Shown: piece after piece, positions 31,670-43,123 of the stretch
Layout: every line of letters begins with the position of its first letter
Position numbering within the stretch: the first letter of the stretch is position 1
Assembly: GCF_012489685.1 (NCBI RefSeq)
Contig: NC_080042.1
Span: 45,622,066 to 45,686,065 of the forward strand
Direction of reading: 5' to 3'
DNA: 64,000 nucleotides
From: Lotus japonicus
Lineage: Eukaryota > Streptophyta > Magnoliopsida > Fabales > Fabaceae
The notes under the pieces: generated by a model
Databases searched by the model: none
What the model saw: only the letters and a program-made list of their open reading frames with translations
What the model was told of the DNA's origin: nothing
Made by a program: the position numbers and the translations under genes

Positions 31670-34600
31670 ATGAAGAAAAACCCATCGCTGAAGAAGAGGA
31701 GGACCAGTGAGCCGCAGCAGAGTCCTCCAATGGCGGATCCTCCGCGGCGGAAGCCCCGCGCTCTGGTCACAGTTCCCAACCTTCTTTCGTTCTGTCTTGT
31801 CGCCTCCGTCGTCGTCCTCTTGCTCGTTTCGTCCAACTCGTGGTTCGTTTTCGTTCATGGGGTTTCATATGAGACGATCACTGTTGTCAATGAGTTCCCT
31901 CATGATCCTGAAGCCTTCACTCAGGTCAATTTTAGTTTTCAATTTTATGCCAAGCAGATAAGAGTTTGTGAAATTGTTGTTAAAACCTGCACTGCATTGT
32001 TTCATTGATGAAATGCTTTTATGTTGATTAAGGTTTTGATTACTTTGTCACTCATGAAAGGGAAAATTGACTTGTCTATCTGGTTGTTTGATTTCAGGGC
32101 CTTCTTTATACTGGAAATGACACCTTGTTTGAGTCAACTGGACTTTATGGGCAGGTGATGTTCCTCATTTTCTTTTCCTTGGTTGCAAATTTTTAATGAT
32201 TTTTAGTATGGGGTGGAAAATTTTGAGTATTCTTGAGTTCTAGATCAGTCAGGAAACATAATTTGCATCAACTTATTCAGACAATGATTATAAGGTAGTT
32301 GAGGCTTAGTCTTGTTTCACAGTTTATTCTGACCTGGTAGGAGTCTTGTGCATTTGGTTGCCTTTTAGAAATCATGAGATTTAGCTGGAAATGGATAATT
32401 TTGTTATTTGGTAAAATTGAACACTTGATCCTCCCAAATCCTCCCGAGCTAGAGTTTCTTTCACTATTTTTTTTTTGTTCAATTTTTCTTGTAATCCTGA
32501 TAAATGAATTGGACTCTTGTCTCTGAGTTTTTTCTCTTGTAAATCTTAATTTTATTTCCATACAAATTCTCTTAATAGAGGCAGACAGATTTCTTTTAGA
32601 TCAACCTATTTGGAAATCCTAAGCTCCTCTATTGTCAAATCTTTTGTCCCGACCGCTGTTCTTAATAGGATAGCAGGCGCAAACCTCTGACTTCTTTGTC
32701 TCTCAGTCTCAGTGCATGTTTAATGTGCTATTCCAGTTCAGAAACTGCAGCTTATCTCTTTTTGCACTGTTCTGGTGTCAGTTTTCCTTGGAATGAGCTG
32801 TCTGAGTTATTTGGTGTGTATTTTTCTGCCCTTTGAATTTGTATCAGTTTCTCCTTATTAAGTTCACAGGGTTTGGCTCTTGAAAAGAAGCTAAGATCTT
32901 GCGGCGGTGCTATGTCATTGCTGTTTTCTGTTTTTTGGGGCTAGAAAGAAGTGCTGGACTATTCAAGGGCTCTCTTTTAAGCCTGAACTTTACTTCGGAT
33001 TGGTTTACTTTTTTAGCTTTCCTTTGCGATGTCCGCTCACGGTTTCTTTAGCGGTGCTTCTTTCTCGGAAATGCAGATAGATTGGCATGCTTTTTTACTT
33101 TGTTAGATGACTCAGTCTCTTTGGTTCTAGTCGTTTTGGCCGTCTTCTTGTAAGGATATATTTTTATCTTTCTTTGTATTCTTCTTTCTTAATAATTTTT
33201 TTTTTCTAAATAGAAAAAAGGAACTATTTCTTCTGTGATCATGATAATATTTTCAGTGCTTAATTGCCGCTACAATTGTACTTGTTGACCTTTCTTTCCT
33301 CATAATTCAGGAAGGTCAATTCTTGTTAATGGACAAAAACCTAATTAATTTGAAAAAGCTTTCTCCTGCCGGATTATGTTTTCTTGAATGCATTAGCTCC
33401 TTGTGGTTTGCAGCTTTCAAGCTGAATTAGTAACTTGCCTCACCTTTATCTTTGATTCGTTTTAATGATTAATGTTATTCACTCCGAGAGTTTGCATTGA
33501 TGATGATTATTAGTGAGCTAAATAAGAACATATCCATTATACAGTACTGATGTTATCTGTTACACAAGACCAGAATGTTTTGAAGCCTTAATCGATTGTA
33601 TAATTTATTGGGCTTATTTTCTATGGTCATTCTAATATTTCTTTTCCTTGGCATAGTTAATGTTTTTAATGTGTAATATTGCATTTAATCTTTTACTTGT
33701 TGTTTCAGTCTTCTGTCCGTAAAGTAGCTCTTCGTTCTGGGAAGGTACAAACACCTGATTCTTAAACTTTTCCTTTAACTTGTTTGAATGCTTAGTTGAG
33801 TTCATTTTGATTTCTATCATAAATTTATATGAAATTATGAATATTGACTGGTAGAAAGCGACCAAATTGTGTGGTTTGTTCAAAATTTGTGAACGTGGGT
33901 GTACGATTTTGATGCAAGCAGGTTGCAGGAAAAATTTCCCTTGTTTATAGCTTATAAAAAAGAAAGAAAAACACAATCTAGAAACTTGCTAATAGGTTTG
34001 GATATGCGTGATAATTATGTGGATAAGGTACATTACTAGAGGCTAGAGCGATTCAATAAAGGAAAATAACCATATGCGAGATTGGGAGTAGATGAGGACA
34101 GACTGTGAATCACAGGTTTAAAAACAGCAGTATTCCTGTGACATAACAAACAAAATATTGGCATTTTAAAAATAATAATTGTGTTTATGTTCATTTTTCT
34201 TCTATTGTTCTCACTGACAGTTCCATTTTTTAACACTACTGGATATACACCAAGGAGACAAAATTGATAAATCATGTACCTAAGAGGTTTAGACTTATTT
34301 AGGCTATGCCACTACCGTCCAGTAGAGTATCTGCAATGAGAATTTTGGTTTGTTTATTAGGGTGCTGATTTATATACACTAAAGTTTTTCATTTTAACAT
34401 GGCTTGCTTATTATCTCTGACCTATAGGACACTGGAAGTTATTGTAAATTTTATACAAGTATACAACTATTATTTGTACTCTGCAGGTTGAAGAACTTCA
34501 TAAGATGGATGATTCACTATTTGGGGAAGGTTTAACTCTCATCAATAATAGGTGTGCAAGACAAACTATGTTGCTTTTTTGTTTTGTAGATTAATAAACA

Positions 34601-37600
34601 AAAAATAAAAGGTTCTACTGTCAATGTATAGGGAGATGGAAAAGAGTGGGAAAATGTCGATACATTTTAAGAGTTATTTCTGGGTTAATATGATAGTTTG
34701 TTGTTGTTTCTTTAGAAATACAGGACTTTGTCTTTAATTTTTAGACATTTTCATTTTCTTCATCCTAATTATCTTCTACTAAATCAATGAAAAACACAAA
34801 AATGTACAGTACAGTTTCTTTAGACCACTTGGAAACTTGAATTTTTTTGAGCCATGCACAAAATTGTGTTGAAATTAATGGCGCTAAAGAACACTGTTTC
34901 TTGATTGCTTGCTGCTAAATGTAAAAAAGCTGATGGCACCCCCGTTAGAACGGTATATTGTTTGGCATAATGTTAAGTTAATAATTGACTATTTTCTCAT
35001 TTAATTTTCGTTTGGCTTTCAAATTAATCAGTAGTACTTCTAAAACACCATGTATTTGCTAATTTTTATTGCTCGACATATAAACTGTTTACACCGTTGC
35101 AATTTTGTTCACTTGCTTATGGATGTAGTAGGGGATGTGTACTTTTGTTCTATCCAGATAAAATGTTGTATTGGCTTTCACAATTTATATTGAGTCAACA
35201 ATGACGTCAAGTTCTTTTTACTTTACCTTGTTGTTTGGTTTTAATCTAATTCTAATACATTATCTATTGCAATTTTTGTAGGCTCCTCCAAGTAACTTGG
35301 CTGCAGAAAACGGGTTTCATATATGACCACAAAAATTTAAGCCAGGTTTGTTGCTTTACCTTCCCACTCATGTAATCTTTTTGTCTTTATCATGGTTTGA
35401 GTAGCTCCTACTGTTTTGATTCAATGTGTATGAGGAAAGTGCTGCATAGCCAAATTAGGGTTGATTTCGAATCTGTCTTCACTATTCTGACTCTGCATAA
35501 TCATATAATTGTATTCTTAAAGTTTATAAGTTGATTCCATATAATCTACATGAGTCTCATTTCATTTTTAATTTAGTGTATAATTGCATTTTTAGTTGTT
35601 AGGACTATATGCGGTATTAGTCTCTCTAGTTTTTTATTCAAGCGAATCCGTTCCTTTGTTCTTAAGTTAAGCAAATCTAGCCATGCCCATGCCACCAATT
35701 TGCTTCTACCTATAATCTCAGCTCTCATTCCCTATCCAAATATTTAAAGGGTTTAATGATGAATTGGGGAGGTGAAATGATGTTAAAGTTTTATAAATAA
35801 GAGGTTTAGTGAAAATTTGAAAAATTTAAAGAATTTTGTATGATGTGAGATTAGAGTTTTAGAAGGGGTGGACTGTGGAAGTTCGGAATTTTTTATTTTA
35901 TATATTTTTTTGTGAAATTTAATGTTTTGGGCGGTGAATTTAGAGTGAAAGAAAGTTTGAAATGATTATGATTTGATCGATTCAATTTGTGAGGATTTTA
36001 ATTAGAATTGAGAAATTGAGAGATTTTAGTAGAAGGAAAGTGATTTATATTGTAACTACTAAAAAATTGAGGGATTACATTCACAAAACAAGAGACTGAA
36101 AGTGCTATTAAATCTTAATTTTGTTATTATGTTAAACTAATTTGTTTCTCTAGCAGCTTCACTTTGAATTTTTTTAACATTGGAGCTAGATTGAAAGTTT
36201 GTTTGGATGTAATATAAGCAATTGAAGATGATTATATCTGGTTGAAAATTATGTGGGGTAGAAAATGTATTAAGTTATTACTTGGAATGTTGGTTCCATT
36301 AAAAAGAATTGAATATTCATAAAAGCCAGTTGGGTGTAATTTCAACAGTGTGTTTGAAATAGGGTTGTTAACGGCGGATAGCGTAGCGTAGCGGCAAGCT
36401 CAAAAAACGCTATTTCGAGCGCTATTGCGGCGCTATAGTGGCAAATAGTGGACAATAGCAGTGAATAGTGGAGTAGCGGTGAACCCCCAGGGCGCTACGC
36501 TATAGCCTTTAGAAACTTGGTAGTTGGTACCCATGGTGTGTGCATGTTTACAGATATTAATCTTATTATTGTTCTTCTGATATTTTTTCTTAGATTATCT
36601 TCACTTTTGGGATGAATGGCCCAAAATTCCTTTCAATATATCTAACCAGATCTCAACAGCTTACTTTTACAATTTATGTAGCTAGGAACATTTCATCATG
36701 ACATGAAAGATGGTTGGGGTCTCGCAAGTGATGGAAAAGTCTTGTTTGGAAGTGATGGCAGTTCAACATTATACCAACTTAATCCTCAAACATTTAAAGG
36801 TCTGTGTCTCTAAGGAAGTTTTATTCTTTTCCTTTTACCATTTATATGCAAACCCCCTTTCTCAAACCGTTTTTGTCTTCGTCTTTCAAAGTTGACAATA
36901 CTTTGTTGGTTTATCTGTCACCAAACTTACGTTGCCCTTGTTAATGTAGCTGTCTCAAAACATGTTGTCTACTATAATGGTCATCAAGTATACAATCTCA
37001 ATGAATTGGAATATATTCATGGAGAAGTTTGGGCAAATGTATATGGGGTATGTCCTTGTGTGATAAACTATGACTGTAGTAGGAGAAAATAGATCTCTTT
37101 CCCTAAAATTCTGCAAAATGAAAATAAATGTTTGTCATGTATGCATGATGCCTGTGGATTCTGTGTTGAGTTGGATTTGTTTGATGTTTCATTGTGTAGG
37201 CTGACTGCATTGTAAGAATCTCTCCCAAGGATGGTGCTGTTCTTGGATGGATTCTCCTCCAAAGTTTAAGGTATGGCTTCTTTCTTCTGTGTACACAAAC
37301 TATTTGCTCAGTACATATTGGAAACTCGTTCGAAAACCACCGTGAAGCCAAAATCATGGTGGACTGAAGCAACTTCCCTTAACTTTTTCTTCTGTTCACC
37401 ATAAATTTGGCTTCACCGTGATTTTCGAACGAGTTTTCAAACATGCATATATGTATATAAGGGAAGTAAATCTCCACTCTGGCTCCTGATAGATCTGTAA
37501 CATCAAATTGGTCCTCAAAGATTTTCAGTCAGAGCATGACATCAATTTTGTCCTAGTAAACACTAACTTTTGGATTTTTTGATGCCAAAAATTATCACTG

Positions 37601-38083
37601 GAGGGCCAATTAGATTAATAATTTTCCAAGGACCAAAACAGGGGTTTACTCTTGAGTATCTTAGTTCATTTGTTGCGTTTTAGTTACATTGAGTCTATCT
37701 TATGCAGGAAGGAACAAATAGAAGCTGGATATATGGTAAGAACCTGAGGCTTCTGATATCTAAAGAAAAAAAAATTGTCCGATTATTCAGTGTATATACG
37801 CCACATTTTTATAGTGTAGCTATAATTTTTAATAGGATCAACAAGCTGCATGTCTTCGTTCATGTTTTCAGATCAAATATTCATTAGAGGTAGCCATTCC
37901 ACATGGTTTTGCTTATGTGTTGAACTTTTATGTTTTAGGGTCTTGATGTTTTGAATGGGATAGCATGGGATCATGAGCAAGAGCGGATTTTTGGTAAGCT
38001 TCAATCTTTTAATTCATTAAGTTGTTAATTATAAATTTTTTATTTAAAATATCATTTCCATTTGTCCATCTGAGAATTATTTC

Positions 38084-38115
<32 letters not shown>

Positions 38116-38542
38116 GAAACATTACACATGATGAAACCTGACTGAAGAATCCAACTACTATCTGCATGTTAAGACTTCAGAATTCAGATACACGGTTAAG
38201 GTAAAATTACAGTGGACAGCCCAAAAAGTTAAGGGGAGTTGAAATGAATTGTACACCGTGTATCCAAACATGCGCAATATATTTTACTTTAAAATGTTTA
38301 AGGGGCTTGCATAAGAAATCACAGTAATATAAATTAGCGAGGAATACTACACTGTCATTTTTCTTGCATTTTCCCCTTTCTATTTCCAGCTAAAGTAAGT
38401 TTATGTAACTTGTGCCTTGCTTGCAGTGACCGGAAAACTGTGGCCAAAGCTGTATGAAATCAAGGTTTTACCAATCAAGACACCGATTGAAGAAGGAATT
38501 ATAGAGCAGCTTTGCTTGCGCAAACCTTTCAAATTTCTATGA
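31670..38542 (+). CDS. QC: Glutaminyl-peptide cyclotransferase, plant type, 11 exons
   Basis: Converts N-terminal glutamine of peptides to pyroglutamate, in the secretory system. Exons: 31670-31924, 32098-32154, 33709-33744, 34487-34551, 35282-35345, 36682-36799, 36950-37047, 37200-37270, 37708-37735, 37939-37993, 38427-38542. All introns are GT-AG and all phases agree, giving 320 aa, the length of the Arabidopsis enzyme. Residues 1-30 are basic, and a hydrophobic segment (about 35-60, NLLSFCLVASVVVLLLV) should be a signal anchor. The rest follows the plant/papaya beta-propeller family: FPHDPEAFTQGLLYTGNDTL, FGEGLTLI, WGLASDGKVLFGSDG, LNELEYIHGEVWANV, DCIVRISPKDG, GLDVLNGIAWD and FVTGKLWPKLYEIK. 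A second Met at 31730 is an alternative start. No coding defect is seen. Intron 2 (1.55 kb) and intron 5 (1.3 kb) are enlarged by repeats. Confidence 0.95.
32590..33205 (+). mobile_element. LINE 3' remnant in intron 2 of the cyclase gene
   Basis: Degraded reading frames resemble the C-terminal zf-RVT region of plant L1-type LINEs: a CSLSLFALFWCQFS-like segment (33 kb side of 32740) followed by ILRRCYVIAVFCFLG, the counterpart of the usual WRxAVxAVLWxxWxERN. It ends in a T-rich stretch near 33200. Many stops. Confidence 0.6.
36374..36510. mobile_element. Foldback MITE remnant in intron 5
   Basis: GGATAGCGTAGCG near one end and CGCTACGCTATAGCC near the other are inverted. The interior is rich in GCTATAGTGG-type repeats. 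Confidence 0.55.
37320..37438. mobile_element. 119-bp hairpin MITE in intron 8
   Basis: Arms of about 48 bases (37320-37369 and 37391-37438), both containing ACTCGTTCGAAAA and GGTGAAGCCAAA, are inverted with few mismatches. The transcript could form a long hairpin. Confidence 0.8.
38089..38115 (+). repeat. (ATT)n microsatellite in intron 10
   Basis: Nine uninterrupted ATT units. Confidence 0.95.
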
Positions 38543-41500
38543 GATTAAGTGTTTCTGCGTTAGGCTTTAAAATCTACTAGTTTTGTACCTGTGCACCGCA
38601 CAGAACAATATGTATGGTAACTTTATAAAAATAGTGTAGTTATATTAAAAATTAAATATGAGAAATATCACAAAAATAGAGCGAACGAGTGTATAACATT
38701 GTTGCGTTATGAGGCGTCATCCAGGGCTTTTCAGTTTTCATACACCGATGTAGTTTCATACACCACATTAAATTAATGAAGATGATCATCAAGAGATAGA
38801 TATTGCATCTTTACTTAAACTTTAAGGTATTTTGGCTTTTGGGTCTTATCTATATACTTCAACACTCACTTCCACTCATGTGATATTTCAAACTTAAATT
38901 TGAGATGCTCCTCCTTAGCGGAAGCTACCGGTCGTTAGGGTTGCACATTCAACTCTGATGTGGGGTCACCAGGGTTGCACACTTGGCTATGATACCACTG
39001 TTGCTTCATGAGGGAGCATGGAGGTCTCTGCATACACCACATTGAGCTAACAAGACAACATGTAATTCGATCGCAATTGATTAGATTTTGCTGGACGTTG
39101 TAAGATATCATATTCAGTTAAGCGCTTCGTCCAGAGATATGTGCAAACGATAAAATAAAGAGATAGGCAGCGGACAATGCTCACATATGTGTTATCTTGG
39201 TTCACTCTATATCAGTGGGCTACGTCCAGTCCTTGGAAATTAACAAGATTTTCACTATCAAGTATTAATGACTTCTCCTTACAAGTATTGTTGTACGTGT
39301 TTCTTCAGGCATAAACGAGTATTCTTCAACCACTGTCTCTCCACGCATTGTTGAGTATTCTTTTACGTGCCTCTTCAGAAAAAAACGAGTATTCTTTAGC
39401 CAATATCTCTCCCGGCATTGTTGAGTATTCTTGTACATGTCTCTTCATGCACAAACGAGTATTCTTTAGGCACTACCTCTCCAGGCATTGTTGAGTATAC
39501 TTGTACGTGCCTCTTCAGAAACAAGGAGTATTCTTGCACGTGTCACGCACAAGTATTCTTGTACATGCCTCTTCAGGCACAATGAGTAATCTTCGCACCT
39601 TGTTTCTCTAGGCATCCCAAGTATTCATGTACGTGTCTCTCCAGACACAACGAGTATTCTTGACCAACAGTCTCTCCAGGCATTGTTGAGTATTCTTTAT
39701 CCCCTGCCTCTTCAGGAAAAAATGAGTATTCTTGAACATGTCTCTCCAGGCATAACAAGTATTCTTTTGTCGTGCCTCTTCAGGCACAATGATTTACAAA
39801 TTTTACATGTGGAGGTGTTGTTCATACCGACTTATGAGATGCATACAAATGTAAAATTCATCTCTAGTTGAGATGGAGCTGATAAGATCTGGATGTTCTC
39901 AATCTTTTCTTGAATTGACTTGATCACCTTGTTAAGTAGATGTTGGAGGTTCATGATCAAGATCATTCTTCAATCTTCACTTCTGGCTCTTCCGAGTAAA
40001 GGCGTTGATTTTGCGATTGATTTAGCTCAACCTTGCTTCACTTCATCTTCACTTTAGCTCCTTCACTTGAGGTCTTCATGACATTGAATTGCACAACTGG
40101 ATCCCCAACTTTCGAGAGCTTCTTCATCTTCTTCTTCTTAGCTCTTGATTGAAGGAACAACTTCAGTTTGTGAGAATTCATGTGGAAGATGCACATCAAG
40201 ATCAATTGAGAATTTCTCCCCATCAATTAGTGCATTCTTATCTCTTATTCTTCTTTCTCTTCATCTTGCTCTTCTCATCAATATAGACTTGACTCTATAG
40301 CACAATTTCATTTTCATATATGAATTTGACTCTTAAGCTCATGCTTTTCTCTTCTCTGTTAATCTCTCTGATCTAAATTTGACTCTTTCGCTCATTTTCT
40401 TCTCATCTATGTTTTCATATCTCAAGATTTGACTCTTTAGCTCATTTTCTCTTCATCTTTCTTTTCACTCTTAATCACTTCGACTAGTGGCTTAGTTGAC
40501 AATTGCCACAATCAGAGCTTTTCTCTTCTTCTAAGCCATTGTGATTGCTTCTTAACAAATAACCAACTCCCACTTTCTGCTGCATAAGCTATTTATACTA
40601 AGTCTTGAATATATGACCATTACAGAGTGTGAGACTCACCGAGTGTATGCAGTGGACATAAGAGAGTTGAAACTAGCTGTTCTCATCATAAGTACTGGAT
40701 AGTTGATATTCTGATTTGTGTCAGAATGATGAAGACTTTTGGTGCGGTTGAGAAATGTTCTTGAGAAAATATTAATCGTCCATGATTGTTGTAGGATGTA
40801 CTTCGTTCTTTGAAATCAGCTTATCATGTTCAGGCTTAGTTTGAATTTTGGTAGCCTCTTGACCGTTGAAGCTTGTGCTTGATACGACATTTTTTTCTTT
40901 CGGCTAGTAGACACTCTTCATAGCTTTTGTGGATGTGACAACTTTGTGCTTCGATTTGTACTTTATGTCAGGCTCAACTAGTAACATGTGAACAAGCATA
41001 GTGTATAACTTTAGTTGCTTGCTTCTAGTTACTCACTCTAGTTGCTTCTTTATGAGATTCATTCCTCTTTTGATTGCTTGAGTCTCTGTGACTTTGATTC
41101 TCCTTGAGATATAACCATTTCACATATGAGTGGAAGTCGGACGATGACTTCTTAGATCCTTGTGGTAGTAGGACATTAACTCCCGACGACCCAAGATGTG
41201 AGCTTGGACTTCTTAGACTGGAGAGATCGAAGATTCATTGTAGAGACGACGCAAGGCCTTAGCACATGTTGAATTTTTGTTGTGTGCTTCAGTTGATCAG
41301 ACTATGAATGTATAGACGATGTCGGATCATAATGTTTGTTGAACTTGACACAACCTTATAAACATTCCTTTGTATCATTCTTCTTCCTTCAGCATCCTGA
41401 TTCATTCATGTGTCCCTTCACCTAGAAGTCTTGCCAGGAGCTTCTTCTTATCTGTTCCTTCTCATTGCACTGACGATCACTCCTTGCCTTTGTCGGCCCC

Positions 41501-41719
41501 GGATGTCACATACATCAATGATGTTGAAGACTTTATAAATATGCTCCAGGAAAACAAAAAATGTTGAAAATGAAAGAAAAATATTATCCAAGTACATGGG
41601 AAAAAAACTAACAATAAATTTAAATGAGAATTGCAATCAATTTTTTAGTACATCGGAAGATAAATTGAACCTTCCACACTCCACCCCAAGCCATACATCC
41701 CTCCCCACCCCAATCAATT
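38543..41719. other. Intergenic region between cyclase and HSP90 genes; no gene recognised
   Basis: 38543-38600 is the probable 3' untranslated end of the cyclase transcript. The remainder reads like decayed repeat DNA: several stretches (39050-39290, 40020-40230) show codon-like texture on the minus strand but with frequent stops, and I cannot assign them to a family. The minisatellite at 39283-39791 is listed separately. Confidence 0.5.
39283..39791. repeat. Degenerate minisatellite, monomer about 33 bases
   Basis: Units of the form GAGTATTCTTGTACGTGCC followed by TCTTCAGGCACAA recur about 15 times, in alternating subtypes (some with CTCTCCAGGCATTGTT). The spacing is close to 33 bases, so a minus-strand frame repeats every 11 residues (for example 39758-39573 with CLERHVQEYS). 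Confidence 0.8.
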
Positions 41720-42660
41720 CAGTGTTATCAGACTCGGACCGGACCGACCGGTTGAACCGGTCTGACCGTGAACCGGTAGCATGACCGGTTTGAGTCACTG
41801 ATCAGATCGGGCATGCAATCGAACCGTTACGAACCGGAGTGAACCGGCCGGTTTTACGAAAAACCGGTGACTCGGCCGAATTTGAATGAACCGATGAGTC
41901 ATTTAATGAGAAAAAGAAGAGGATTTTTTTGAAAGTTGAAAAGAAGAAGATGAAAAGCTTGATTCTTTATCCCCATTCACATCAGATGATTCTCTCTCTG
42001 TACTGTATGTAATGAAGAAGAAGGAAAAAGTGAGATCTGAATCTGGAACAACAGATCAAGGAAAGAGTTGTAGAGAAACATATTTTTAGATCTATTTTTC
42101 TGAGATTGTGAAGAGAGAGAGGGAGATGCACGTTTGCCAAAATGTGGCAGTAATATGTGGAGATTATGCTTTACAGCTATAATGGCCGGTTCAAGTTCAA
42201 GTTTTCATTGAATATAATATCACTAACAAATAAAGGACAAGTCAAAATTATGTCAACAACACATACTAATTGGGCCAAAGTATACAAAATGAGACTTGGG
42301 CCTGTTACCATCTTCATGCTGTTAGGATTGTTTAAAAAAGAAATCTTGGACGAGCAACATATACGTAGAAACCAATAATATATAATACAAATATATAATA
42401 AAAAATCATAATACTTTATTCATAAATTATAAAAAATATATTTTTTATACTAATAAATTCGATTGTTATTTGGATAAAATATTCAATTTTATAGAGTATG
42501 AATTTATTCAATAATATTATCTTATTATATTATACATTTTGAATATTTTGTAATGTACACCGAGTCAAACGGTTCAACCAGTGACCCAGTGGTTGAACCA
42601 TTGACTCATTGACCCAGTGCCTCGACCGAGTCGATCACCGGTCCGAGTCTGATAACACTG
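41720..42660. mobile_element. Non-autonomous hAT-like element with 8-bp target duplication
   Basis: 941 bp. Inverted ends CAGTGTTATCAGACTCGGAC and GTCCGAGTCTGATAACACTG are perfect. AATCAATT flanks both sides (41712-41719 and 42661-42668), the 8-bp hallmark of hAT elements. Both subterminal regions are rich in GAACCGGT/ACCGGT motifs. The AT-rich middle has no transposase frame. Confidence 0.93.
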
Positions 42661-42803
42661 AATCAATTTATTTCAAAATCATAAATGTTTTTTTTCCGCC
42701 AAGTTTCCTTAGAAATTCATTTAAAAGGACAATTATGTCCTTGAAAGTAACTATGATATTTTTGCAACTTTTCCGCGCCAGATTGTCCTCGTAGAGGGGC
42801 AAT

Positions 42804-42861
42804 GAACGAACATTCGAGACACAACACAACCGTTTCCAATTCCATAGAAAGTTCTCGATTC
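42804..42861 (+). promoter_or_regulatory. Heat-shock-element-like cluster upstream of HSP90
   Basis: GAACATTC (42808-42815) with a further GAA at 42804, and GAAAGTTC (42847-42854) with TTC at 42859, follow the nGAAnnTTCn pattern bound by heat-shock factors. They lie 150-200 bases upstream of the TATA box. Confidence 0.65.
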
Positions 42862-43003
42862 CATCCCGCGTAATTCACATCCAAACAAAAACGACACCGT
42901 ACCACTGCAACCCAATTTTTCTCAGAATCGAGAGAAGAGTAGAAGACTCCAGAACCAGTTGGTTCCCTCACCCTCGCTCTCACTCATATTCTCCCTTTTC
43001 TCC

Positions 43004-43010
43004 TATATAA
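43004..43010 (+). promoter_or_regulatory. TATA box of HSP90
   Basis: TATATAA, about 120 bases upstream of the start codon, predicts transcription from about 43035-43042. Confidence 0.75.
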
Positions 43011-43123
43011 GCAAGCACCTCTCTCGTTCTTCACCTCGTGAATCGTCGAAATCAAATAGCCCACACTCTCTCTGCATTTCGCTACCCTCTCTCCGTTTCA
43101 CGTCTCTTTCGATCGAGTTTCCC

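Noticed and set aside
31561..31858. Minus-strand frames opposite cyclase exon 1
   Set aside because: Antisense shadow of a GC-rich exon; Arg-rich and without family resemblance.
39283..39791. Regularly spaced repeats that recall a CRISPR array
   Set aside because: Plant nuclear context, spacers are themselves repeats, monomers are degenerate, and no cas genes exist; it is a minisatellite.
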